Positions 19,471 to 28,616 of a DNA stretch of 64,000 nucleotides are shown piece after piece. The notes under the pieces were generated by a model, which ran no database searches, was not told the DNA's origin, and worked only from the letters and a program-made list of their open reading frames with translations. The position numbers and the translations under genes are program-made. This stretch comes from Prorocentrum cordatum. Its lineage: Eukaryota; Sar; Dinophyceae; Prorocentrales; Prorocentraceae. Location: assembly GCA_963575745.1 (NCBI GenBank), contig CAUYUJ010012213.1, forward strand, positions 349,772 to 413,771, given 5' to 3'. Numbering within the stretch: the stretch's first letter is position 1; each line of letters begins with the position of its first letter.

Positions 19471-19790
19471 CACGCTACGCGGTGCCTTCTATCTGGTTTG
19501 AGCTGTGTGGTCTACGCTGTGCGGTGCACTTTACCTGGTGCGAGGCGCGTGGCGTGAACCGCGTGATGCCAGCTGTGCGGTGCATTAGTGGTGGCGCAAG
19601 TTGTGCGGGCAAGTTTTGTGGTAGACGCAAGCTTCACTGTGCAGGCCAGGTGGTAAACAGCAGCTCCGCCGTGCCATTTCCGCGGCCGCCGAGCGCACGA
19701 GGAGCCTGCAGGCGGCCACGGGCGGGCACGTCCACACATTCGGATGCAACTCCTGGGAGGTCAAATTCTGATTTTGCCCTGGTCCGAAAT

Positions 19791-19872
19791 CCGGCTTAAT
19801 CCGGCTTAATCCCGCTTAATCCGGCCTAATGCGGCTTAATCCCGCTTAGTTCGGCTTAGTCCTGCCTAGTCC
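19791..19872. repeat. 10-bp minisatellite TAATCCGGCT
   Basis: About eight units of CGGCTTAATC with single-base variants. Confidence 0.85.
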
Positions 19873-19959
19873 GAGGCCCACTCTGGCGTAACAGCTCCCA
19901 AATGGGGCTTAATCTTCCTTAATTCTTCCGACGAAAACCTCCCAGTAGTTGCCTCCTAG

Positions 19960-20455
19960 CACACACCGCGCACGAGGCGCCCACGCGGCGCCCACGGGCG
20001 GGAGCCGGGCGCAGCCTCGCCTCACCCGCCCGGCGCACGAGGCGCCGACGACGCCTCGGCACGCCCACGCCGCCGGCACCTCGGCACGCCCACCCAGCGC
20101 ACGAGGCGCCCAGGAGGCGCGCGCGAGGCGCCCACGGGCGGGCGCCAGGCGACGCTTCGGCACACACAGTACACACAGACACACACACACAGACAGAGAC
20201 ACACAGAGACACACAGACACATACAGACACACAGACACACACACAGACACACAGACACACAGACACACACACAGACACACAGACACACACACACACACAT
20301 ACACAGACACAGACACAGACACACACACACACAGCGCACGACGCCCGCCCAGCGCACGAGGCGCACGCCCAGCGCACGAGGCGCCCACGGTCGGCCTCGG
20401 GCGGGCACCTGGCGAGGCGCGCACACCCCACGCGAGGCGCCCACGAGGCCCGCCA
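19960..20455. repeat. GCGCACGAGGCGCCCACG repeats around an (ACACAG)n array
   Basis: GC-rich degenerate repeats at 19960-20155 and 20330-20455 flank an ACACAGAC-type array at 20160-20335. ORFs (Cys/Val or Thr/His-rich) are artefacts. Confidence 0.8.
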
Positions 20456-20484
20456 ACCTGGCATCCATCCAGTTCGATACGAAG

Positions 20485-20659
20485 TACTCCAGAGTTCGTA
20501 ATAAAGGGAGGGGGGTCTCATTTCGGGGGGGGGTCTCTTCCAGGCCATCTTGGAGGGCCTGGGGGGGTCTGGGGACGACGTTTTGGAGGGTTCCCCCACG
20601 GGGGATGGCTTGTCTTGGAGGGTCCAGACCCCCTCCCTTTTATTACGAAATCTGGAGTA
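20485..20659. mobile_element. Palindromic element O (175 bp)
   Basis: 34-base inverted termini beginning TACTCCAGA(G/T)TTCGTAATAA followed by AGGGAGGGGG. The interior is G-rich with GGAGGG(T/C)C repeats. No clean target duplication. No ORF. Confidence 0.65.
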
Positions 20660-21580
20660 AGCAGGAACACGTCGAACGAGATACAACACAACGCGCGAAC
20701 ACTGCATTGGGAACTTGTGGAACGAAATCGAATACCACGGGGCAGTCGATATACACAAACCACGAGTGGCTTTCTAGGGCGGCAGGGCCTCTTCTCGGAA
20801 GGCCCCGCCCCGGCCTTGCAGGAGGCCTTCGCATAGCCTCGAGCCTCTCGTGGGAAGCAACCCCTGCCGTTTCGTAGGAGGCCCCACCTCTTCGCGCTCC
20901 CACCCCCACCCGAGTCCGCTCGAACGAACCCCTGGGACTGGACTCCTCCAGAGCTCCCGTCCACTTCTGCGAGCTGCGCCCCGGCCAGCCGCTTCTCGAG
21001 CTGGCTCCCTCCATGGGGCTCCCTCCTGGCCAGCCGTGGCCTCCGGGCACGGCCAGGAGGCTCGGACCGCCAGGGGTGGCCGGAGGCCGACCCCTGCTGG
21101 TCCGAGGCCCCCCTCCGCACCGCAACCCCGCCGCCCCCCGCTCCCGTCGGGCCGAGCGAGAAGGGGGGGGACAAGGAAAGGGGGGGGTACGAAATCTGCT
21201 GCCTGCAGCTGGTCTCGGCCCCGCCGCCGGGCCCACTCCTCGCTAGAAGGTCAGCTGCGTGAGCGGATTCTCTGCCCTGCCCTTTGCCATCCCCCCCCTT
21301 TCGTTCCCCGTCGCTCCCGCTGGCGCGGGCTGTGGGAGGCGGTGGGAGGCGGCCCCGAGTGGAGGGCGAGGGTCGCGCCCGAGCAAGAGAGAGAGAGAGG
21401 CCCTGCTGGCCCCAAGCCTCTCGGGAGGGGGGTAGCAAGCAGTGTCCATACGGCACTCCGCCGGTGGGCGCCCGCCAGCGCCTGCCGCTCCCTCGCTGCG
21501 GTCCAAGGACCCCCCCCCCGCGCTTCGAAGCAGCAGCAGCAGCACGCCGCAGGGCTCCCGCCCCCCCACTCCGAACGGGG
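20660..21580. other. Unassigned GC-rich stretch
   Basis: Open in several frames on both strands; nothing recognised. Confidence 0.25.
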
Positions 21581-21581
21581 T

Positions 21582-21731
21582 TGATGGGCTTGTCCACCAC
21601 CACCATAGAGTTGGAGGGGGAGAGGGAGGAAGAGGAGGAGGAGGAGGAGGAGGAGGAGGAGGAGGAGGAGGAGGAGGAGGAGGAGCCCCCGCCCCTCCAA
21701 CTGATGGTGGTGGTGGAAAACGCGCCCATCA
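21582..21731. mobile_element. Palindromic element C, copy 1 with internal (GGA)n
   Basis: Termini TGATGGGCTTGTCCACCACC / GGTGGTGGTGGAAAACGCGCCCATCA are inverted and the stem continues to TTGGAGGGG / CCCCTCCAA. A GGA array fills the loop. The same structure recurs at 24702-24852. Confidence 0.65.
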
Positions 21732-21789
21732 GAATAGGGTCCGATGCTGGAGGCCTCCCGAATGGGGTCCGAGCAGCTGGGGTCGGAGG

Positions 21790-21925
21790 ATCGTGCCGCA
21801 TCGCCAACGCATCGGTGAGGCGTCGCCGACATCGGCGATGCATCGCCGCCGCTGGCGCTGGGAGCAAGCCGCGCTCCGCATGTCGAGCCGCATCGCCAGC
21901 GCATCGGCGATGCGGCGCGGTCCTC
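21790..21925. repeat. GCATCGGCGATGC repeats
   Basis: Several degenerate copies of CATCGCC(A/G)(A/G)CGCATCGGCGATG. The motif overlaps the core palindrome of repeat E. Confidence 0.45.
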
Positions 21926-22171
21926 CGACGATCCCCGCCGCTACGGGCCGCAGCTTCGTGCGCGAGAGGCACACGTCCGTGTCCGCGGCCTCGCGCGCGG
22001 GGTCCCCGGGCCGCGACCCCGGGCACGGGACGTCCTCTGCGGAGCGTGCCCGTGTGACCGCGCATCCGCAGGATCCCGCCCCGGAGTCCAGACCGCGAGG
22101 GCGTGGCTGCGGATACATTCGCCGCTCGTGGCAGCTTGGGGGGCCCAGAACTGCTCAGGAAGTTGCATCTG

Positions 22172-22300
22172 CACACGCCTTGAGAATCGTCGACTCCCAT
22201 TGATGTATGGGAAGGTACGGGAAAGGGAGGGGAAGAGGGAAATTCGGGAAACATGGGCAACAATGGTAGATCCTGGAATCTGTATCGATTTCTTTCTGCC
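22172..22300. mobile_element. Possible decayed copy of element A
   Basis: Shares AATCGTCGACTCCCA, ATGGGAA and GGGGAAGA in order with element A but the ends and target duplication are lost. Confidence 0.3.
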
Positions 22301-22377
22301 CACCTGTTCCTCTTGAGCTGTGCGATCGCCGCAGTCGAGGCCGGGCGCCTCGCGCACGCGGGCCGCTGCGATGCAAG

Positions 22378-23090
<713 letters not shown>

Positions 23091-23320
23091 CGGCCCCCTC
23101 CTCCTCGGCGCCCCCGACTGGGGCCCCCTTGCGCTGCGCGACCACCGCTGCCGAGGCGGGGCGCCCGTGCGCGGCGGCCGCTCCCGGCTGCGCCGCCGCG
23201 CCGGCCGCGCTGCCCGTGGCGCCCTCGCCGGCCGCGGCGCCCGCGGGCCGCCGCCGCGCTGCGCCCGCTCCCGCGGCGAGGCGGGGCGCCCGGGGCCCCA
23301 GGCTTTCGGGGGCCTCGGTC
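23091..23320 (+). CDS. Possible Ala-rich exon
   Basis: Follows the GGA array. One frame reads APLRCATTAAEAGRPCAAAA, then APAALPVAPSPAAAPAG with over 90% G or C in third positions. Other frames are also open because GC is about 80%. No domain recognised. Confidence 0.2.
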
Positions 23321-23326
23321 CGAGGC

Positions 23327-23411
23327 CCGAAAACCATCACTTCACTAATTTTGGGCCACAGGGCCCACTGAGGCCCTAGGGGCCCCAGATGAGTGAAGTG
23401 ATGTTTTTCCC
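23327..23411. mobile_element. Palindromic element Q (85 bp)
   Basis: Inverted AAAACCATCACTTCACTAAT / AGTGAAGTGATGTTTTTCC. A third partial copy, TTCATCACTTCACTAAACC, follows at 23432. Confidence 0.5.
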
Positions 23412-23555
23412 TACGTAAGGACCCCGAAGTTCATCACTTCACTAAACCGAACCCAGGACAGAAGTCAGGGGCCGAATTGCTGCTGTGATGCCACATCGGC
23501 CTCGTACTAAGGCGATAGGCTCGTTCGCGGTTCAAGGGGCGAGGTTTTCTCGGGC

Positions 23556-23810
23556 GTGAGGGCGTCGGTTCCCAGCGGTCTTCCAGCCTCGGGGTGCTCT
23601 CCGGCCGCTGCGCCTCGCCGAGGGCGTGCCGGGGCTGCCCGGATCGCCCCGAGCGGCCGCGGGAGAGCCGAGTTATTCGGGGGTGGACAGACCTCCTACC
23701 CTGACACGTCGATTGAGGAGTTGGCCGTTTTCGGCTCGCGAGAGGGCGTCGCGGCCGTCATTTTTGCGGGTCCAGCTCCGTCGGTTTCGGTCCCAGGCCG
23801 TTTTCACTAA
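23556..23810 (+). CDS. Unrecognised 84-residue ORF
   Basis: The C-terminal half reads TSYPDTSIEELAVFGSREGV, then AAVIFAGPAPSVSVPGRF, non-repetitive and with a clear purine-any-pyrimidine codon pattern. Terminates at TAA 23808-23810. The start is unclear (GTG in this frame; may be an internal exon). GGTGGACAGACCTCC at about 23680 and an interrupted inverse at about 23815-23845 hint that part lies in another palindromic element. No family recognised. Confidence 0.3.
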   Translation: MRASVPSGLPASGCSPAAAPRRGRAGAARIAPSGRGRAELFGGGQTSYPDTSIEELAVFGSREGVAAVIFAGPAPSVSVPGRFH

Positions 23811-23896
23811 GGGGAGGTCTACGAAAGGGAGTTTTGTCCACCGCCGAGGTATGACCCGAGAACCAGGGAGCCACGTGACGTAGAGGGGGATAGGCT

Positions 23897-24230
23897 CAGG
23901 GGGTACGACGCGTCGACCCCCGATCGCCCTTTCCTAGCCCACAGGGGCCCGACAGCCCCGCCCCGCCCAGGACGGCTCGGGTTCGCCATCGGGGGTCTAT
24001 CACCGACCTATCGGGCGACGAAATCTATACATATCCACTGCTCCCTGACCATGCCCATCTTGAACCCAGGTGCTGTGTATGCGCCCTCCTGGCCAAGCCA
24101 GGAGGGCGTGGCGTATACACCGCTGCGGGGTTGAGGATGGGCCTGGCCAGGGAGCAGTGGATATGTATAGATTTCGTCGCCCTAACCTACCGGTGATGTA
24201 TTGCCGATTCCAGGCGGGTGTTTCCCCCTC
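23897..24230. mobile_element. Palindromic repeat E, copy 3, split by element D
   Basis: E sequence runs 23897-24010 and resumes at about 24185-24230 (CGGTGATGTATTGCCGATTCC, CAGG). The 174-bp palindromic element D sits between the two parts. Confidence 0.6.
24011..24184. mobile_element. Palindromic mobile element D (174 bp, TSD ACCTA)
   Basis: Almost entirely self-complementary. Outer arms GGGCGACGAAATCTATACAT... / ...ATGTATAGATTTCGTCGCCC pair over about 55 bases, and the centre GCCCTCCTGGC-CAA-GCCAGGAGGGC forms a second perfect stem. Flanked by ACCTA at 24006-24010 and 24185-24189. Inserted in repeat E. Confidence 0.8.
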
Positions 24231-24284
24231 GGAGCTGGACCTCCCGTAGCGTTGCCCGTCGCCGATTACCTCCAGTACGATCGA

Positions 24285-24443
24285 CATGGGTACGGAGAGA
24301 GTAGGGGCGAAGACCAACAGCAGCGCCTGTCCGTGTTAAGCAAAATTCGCTGTCGATACAGGTCGCCTGCACAGCAGCGGCCTCTCCCGTTTTGGGCAGC
24401 ACCTGCGGTTGGGTATCGTGCTCAGTTCTTCCGTACCCCTTGG
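24285..24443. mobile_element. Palindromic element G, copy 1
   Basis: Inverted ends (C)A(T/A)GGGTACGGA...CCAACAGCAG and the mirror ...GGTTGGG...CCGTACCCC. Related copies at about 33700-33890 and 62693-62886 share AACAGCAG(C/T)(G/T)CCTG and CTCGCTGTC-like cores. Confidence 0.5.
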
Positions 24444-24527
24444 GGGTAAGCTGCTTAAGCTACCTTTCGTTCGTCGCCACGGTCGCATTCGCCTGGAGAC
24501 TGGTCATAGCGCAACCCCCGGAGGGGG

Positions 24528-24856
24528 TCGGCCACGCGCAGAGGGGGGTAGGAGGAGCTCCGAAGGCTTCCTAGAAGCACCCCCCTGCTTCTTAGAAGGC
24601 GCTGGCCTCCTCTGCAGACGTGAGGCCGGGGCCACTCTAAGAAGCAGGGGTGCCTCTAAGAGGCCTTCCCCCTCCTCCTACCCCCCTCTGCGCGCCGCTA
24701 ATGATGGGCTTGTTTTCCACCACCACCACCATAAGTTGGAGGGGGGAAAGAGGTGGAGGATGAGGACGAGGTGGAAGAAGAAGAAGAAGAGGAGGAGGAC
24801 CCCCTCCCCCTCATACTTATGGTGGTGGTGGTGGTGGAAAACAAGCCCACCAGCTA
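24528..24856. mobile_element. Palindromic element B, interrupted by element C2
   Basis: GCGCAGAGGGGGGTAGGAGG at 24536 is mirrored perfectly by CCTCCTACCCCCCTCTGCGC ending at 24693. Inside are mirrored CTTCCTAGAAGCACCCCC and CTTCTTAGAAGGCGC segments. The outer end GCTA is split by the insertion of C2. AGGGG at 24522-24526 and 24857-24861 may be the target duplication, though it is low-complexity. Confidence 0.55.
24702..24852. mobile_element. Palindromic mobile element C, copy 2 (TSD GCTAA)
   Basis: Termini TGATGGGCTTGTTTTCCACC / GGTGGAAAACAAGCCCACCA with a GGA/GAA loop. Flanked by GCTAA at 24697-24701 and 24853-24857. Same family as 21582-21731. Confidence 0.7.
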
Positions 24857-25040
24857 AGGGGGGGGCATCGGCATCCTTCCCTTCCCCCCAGGGGGCCGCC
24901 CGCGCGGCCGGGGCGCTGGTGGCGCTCCCCGGCCGGCGCGCAGGCTCTCGGCCAATGCGCGCCCCTCTCGAGGCGGATGCCACGAGCGGGAGCTCCTCGG
25001 GGGCCCCCCAGACGGGGCGGCGAACCCAGACCCCCTCGAG

Positions 25041-25216
25041 TTATGAAAAAATCACGACGCGAGGTTTTTCCTAATTTTCGGCCTCCGGGGGCCCTCACCG
25101 GCCCTCGGGAGCGTCAAAAAACTACTCGGGATGAAAAACCGGTCATGGGGAAAGGGTCTGGACCTCTGGGGTCGACGTCATGAAAAATTCATGACGTCGG
25201 GGGTCTGGGAACGCAC
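25041..25216. mobile_element. Dispersed element H, copy 1
   Basis: Shares with 62524-62692 the ordered motifs TTRTGAAAAAATCRCGACG, GGGGGCCCT, GCGTCAAAAAAC, GGATGAA(A/C)AACCGGTC and GGGGAAAGGGTC. A hairpin CGACGTCATGAA / TTCATGACGTCG lies at 25172-25199. Confidence 0.65.
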
Positions 25217-25500
25217 CGCGTGATGAGTCCGCGGGGATTCGGGCCGAGGAGCGGCCGCACGGTTGTCGGGGCTGGGGCGTTGCCCGAAGATGTCTCGGGC
25301 GATGGCGCCCTCCAGAGGTCCCGGAGCGGTGCGGTGAGGTCTTCATGGACTGTGAGGTCACGGCACGCGTTCTCGCCGCACGGTTTTGGGGCTCCCAGGT
25401 TTTACGATCGACACAAACTTGGGGTCGAAGTGTCTGCTAGTTTTGGGCGTCTGGGGGCCGTTTTCGGGCCCCAGGCCTATGAGAAATCAAACTGTGACGG
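25217..25500. other. Unassigned
   Basis: Mixed composition, open in one plus frame but without recognisable features. Confidence 0.25.
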
Positions 25501-27471
25501 ATGCCCGTATGGACCCCTGGAGGGGTCTGGGCACGAATTCTCCACGCTACGCGTATCCCCACCAGCCTCCGTAGCCCCCCCTGGGCTCAAGCCGCTCTGG
25601 ATCAAGCCGCGTGCCGCCAGGAGGCCATCTTTCTCCCAGTCCCGCACTCTACGCCTCCGTTCTTCATTCCTTCAGCTCCCTCCCGGCATGGCCGCTGGCG
25701 CCAGCGGCAGCGGCGGCTGGCAGGCGCGAGGGGCGCCCGCCGCAGGCCACTCTGGCCGCCGGCCACTGTCTGGAGGGCGACAGGCCGGCTGGTGGCCCTT
25801 CGACCCTTAAGGGCTCCGGCCGCCGCGCAGCTCTCTTCCTCGCCTGGGGGCTGCGCCGCCCGGCTGGGCCCCGCGCCGCGACGTGCCGGCGTCTTCTGCA
25901 GTCGGCTGGCTGGCTGCCGCCGCTCGCGGGCCCCATGCAGGGGCCGCAGGCAGGCCGCCGCCGCCAGCTGGCCGGCATCTGGAGACAACGTCGACACGCC
26001 GGAAGGCGACAGAGAGCCAATGCGGCGGCGCGATGGAGGGGCGCCACAGCGGCGGGCGCCGCCGCCGCCGCCCCTGCGGCCGCCGGCGCCGCGGCTGCCG
26101 CCGCCGCTGCCGCCGCCGCCGCCGTGGCGGAGGCGGCCGCCGCGGCGGCCGCGGGCCACCCAGCCGGCGCCGCGGCCGCCGTGGCCCGCGCGGCCGCCCT
26201 TGGGGCCCGCTGCCGCGGGCGCCGCCGCGGCCGCCGCGGCCGCCGCAGCCGCTGGCGCGGCGGCGGCGGCCGCGGCGGCCGCGCAGCAGCAGCAACAGCC
26301 GCTGCAGCTGCACCTGCAGGAACAGCAGCAGCGGCAGCAGCGACAGCAGCAGCAACAACAGCCGTTGCAGCAGCGGCAGCAGCAGCAGCCGCAGCGGCAG
26401 TATCCGCAGCAGCCGCCGCAGCTGCTGCAACTGCAGCCGCAACAGCAGCGACAGCAGCAGCCACAGCAGCAGGGCAGCAGCGGCAGCGACAGCCGCAGCA
26501 GCAGCGGCAGCAACATAACCCAGCAGCTGCATCAGCAGCAGCAGCCGCAGCAGCGGCAGCAACAGCGGCAGCACCCCCAACCACAGCCACAGCAGCAGCT
26601 ACAGGTGCTGCAGCAAAGCACCCCGCAGCTGCTGCAGCACCAACACCCCCCCTCAGCAGCCACAGCAACCCCCGCAGCACCCACAACCACAGCCGCACCA
26701 CCAGCAACAGGTGCTGCAGCAGCAGCAACAGCAGCCCCAGCAGCAGCATACCCTCCCCGGGGACGAGAGACCCGCGAGCCTCAAAGGACCCTCTCTGACG
26801 ACCAGAAGGAGCCACCCCTGCTCCCTGACAGCCTCCTAGGCACCTCTGGGAGCCAGCGGAACCCACGAGAAGACTCAGAGGTACCCTTGCTCCCTCTGCA
26901 GCAGCAGCAGGGCAGAGAAAAGGAGAGGGGGGCCGCGGCGGAGTCGGCGGAGGCTGCGGAGGCCGCGGAGTATCGGGGGCCCGAAGCGACGGAAGCCTCT
27001 GAAGGTGCGGAAGTGGCACAAGCCTTCATCCGTGTTTCTGGATTAGAACCGGGCGGGCAGGGGGTGGCCCCCGAAAGTGCTGGCGGCGGCCGCAACAGTC
27101 GGCTAAGCGAGATCCCGGAACAGCAGGGGCTCGCCTGCCACGCCGCGCCACCCCCACCTCCCCTTCAAAACAATCAGACCGTCAGCAGTCCTCTGGGGGC
27201 GCCGCAGACCCAGCAGGGGGGCCGCGGACCAACCGCCCAGACGCAGGACGGCGAAGCCACCCACTGGCTCGTCGGGAGAAAGCCCTGCGCGCCTATTCGC
27301 CCCCCCCTTGCCAGTGAACCCAGCGGCGAACCCCGGGCACTCTCTCCAGATGTCCAGGGCGCGATTGACAAAGAATCTTGTGATCTGGCAATTGAAACTG
27401 CGGCGCCGCACGCGCGCGCGCGCCCGGCACAACCAGCGGCGCCCCCGAGACAGGCGAGAGCCCTGCGTTGA
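25501..27471 (+). CDS. Ala/Gln/Pro-rich ORF, 656 codons, likely part of a gene
   Basis: Opens at an ATG (25501); a splice-acceptor-like TTCTTCATTCCTTCAG at 25660-25675 suggests the real exon may begin there. Roughly residues 180-265 are Pro/Ala-rich; 265-420 are Gln-rich with uneven CAG/CAA codons plus His, Leu and Pro; after about 425 the sequence is mixed (EPQRTLSDDQKEPPLLPDSL, EVAQAFIRVSGLEPGGQG, AIDKESCDLAIE) and non-repetitive. In the 5' third another frame (phase of 25611) has better third-position GC and reads poly-Ala, so a frame switch or intron is possible. Gln/Ala-rich disordered proteins of this kind are often transcription or RNA-binding factors, but no domain is visible here. 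It overlaps the next ORF by about 100 bases. Confidence 0.4.
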   Translation: MPVWTPGGVWARILHATRIPTSLRSPPWAQAALDQAACRQEAIFLPVPHSTPPFFIPSAPSRHGRWRQRQRRLAGARGARRRPLWPPATVWRATGRLVALRPLRAPAAAQLSSSPGGCAARLGPAPRRAGVFCSRLAGCRRSRAPCRGRRQAAAASWPASGDNVDTPEGDREPMRRRDGGAPQRRAPPPPPLRPPAPRLPPPLPPPPPWRRRPPRRPRATQPAPRPPWPARPPLGPAAAGAAAAAAAAAAAGAAAAAAAAAQQQQQPLQLHLQEQQQRQQRQQQQQQPLQQRQQQQPQRQYPQQPPQLLQLQPQQQRQQQPQQQGSSGSDSRSSSGSNITQQLHQQQQPQQRQQQRQHPQPQPQQQLQVLQQSTPQLLQHQHPPSAATATPAAPTTTAAPPATGAAAAATAAPAAAYPPRGRETREPQRTLSDDQKEPPLLPDSLLGTSGSQRNPREDSEVPLLPLQQQQGREKERGAAAESAEAAEAAEYRGPEATEASEGAEVAQAFIRVSGLEPGGQGVAPESAGGGRNSRLSEIPEQQGLACHAAPPPPPLQNNQTVSSPLGAPQTQQGGRGPTAQTQDGEATHWLVGRKPCAPIRPPLASEPSGEPRALSPDVQGAIDKESCDLAIETAAPHARARPAQPAAPPRQARALR

Positions 27472-28110
27472 TCGGAGGGGGCGCGCCCGGGGGCGGCGGC
27501 GGGCACAGGCCCGAAGGCGAGCGCCAGCGAAAGGGGCCTCTCCCCGCGCACCACAGGGCAGCGTCCGCCCAGGCTGCCGGAGAGGATCCGACCCCCGCCT
27601 GGCGGCCAACTGTGCGGCCCGCCTCTCCCCGCAGAGCCTCGAGGCCAGGCGCGCAGCCGGAACTGTCGCGAGCAGATCGCGAGCCCTCCGGCCAGGGCAG
27701 CGAGGCCGGTGCGCTAGAGACTTGCGGCCAGGATACACGGCAGCACCAATGGCCTGACCCGCGCCAATGGCCGGAGCCCACGGACCCCGACACTGGACTG
27801 CAGCTGTACAAAACAGAAATCAACAACATCCAGTGGGGCCTACCCGGGGGGGCACCCGGCGATGCGATAAGGCGGCTCCAAGTCACATTGGGAACAATGT
27901 TCGCAGGCACCTGGCACGCTTTCGTCAAGCGGCAGTCCGTGCCTGGCAGCAAAGGCGCGCTCGACCCGCTTCGGCGCGACCCGCGAACTTGGCGCCTCTT
28001 CCTGGAATCCTTCCGCAGCCACAAGTGCGACGTATGGGTCGTCAGCGACGGGCTGGGCCTCGACGTCGACTGGGCTCGGCTGTGGCATCTGCGCCCGGGT
28101 CGAAGCGGCG
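27369..28110 (+). CDS. Unrecognised coding-like stretch after the Gln-rich ORF
   Basis: The frame one base back from the preceding ORF is open from a TGA at 27366 past 28110 (to 28679 in total). The part at 27770-28100 is the most protein-like sequence in the region: DTGLQLYKTEINNIQWGLPG, then a segment with IRRLQVTLGTMFAGTWHAFV, RTWRLFLESFRSHKCDVWVV and SDGLGLDVDWARLW. It is non-repetitive with a hydrophobic/aromatic pattern. Beyond 28110 the frame runs into tandem repeats and is unlikely to be coding. Overlap with the first ORF in the -1 phase could mean programmed frameshifting, an intron, or a mutation; I saw no convincing slippery heptamer. I recognise no domain. Confidence 0.4.
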
Positions 28111-28316
28111 GGGCGAGCAGGGATCACCGCGCGGCAAAGGGCCGCCCGGACACCCAGGCACCCGGGAAGGGCCAAAAAAACAGTGGCGGGCCGTCTCCCC
28201 GCAGTAGCCGTTGCTGCCCCGCCTCGTGGCATCGCACGCGCGGGGATCAGGTGCGAGGGGGGTGGTCACTGGCAGCAGGCCCGTTGCTGCCCAGCAAAAC
28301 GCAGCTTGCGAAAGGG

Positions 28317-28615
28317 ATGCATCCGGACCCAGCGGCCCTGGGCGCACGCGGGGGTTGCTGTCCCTCGGGCCCAGGGCCTCCCCCGGGGAGTCAAGGCACC
28401 CTCGCATCCCCGTTCTGGCTGCCAAGGGCCTCTCTTCGCCCACCCCCCGCGCGCGCTTCGTCTTGGCCGCAGCCGGACACAGCGGCCCTGGGCGCGCGCG
28501 GGGGCCTGCCTGTGCCGCGGGCCGGGGCCCCCCGCCGGGGCTCGAGGCACTCTCGCATCCCAGTTCTGGCAGCCAAGGGCCATCCTTCGCCCCCCCCCCG
28601 TGCGCGCTTCCTGTT
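28317..28615. repeat. Two tandem copies of a ~150-bp unit
   Basis: AGCGGCCCTGGGCGC(A/G)CGCG recurs at 28339 and 28480, followed in each by GCCCGGGGCC-type text and TTCTGGC(T/A)GCCAAGGGCC. Confidence 0.7.
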
Positions 28616-28616
28616 C

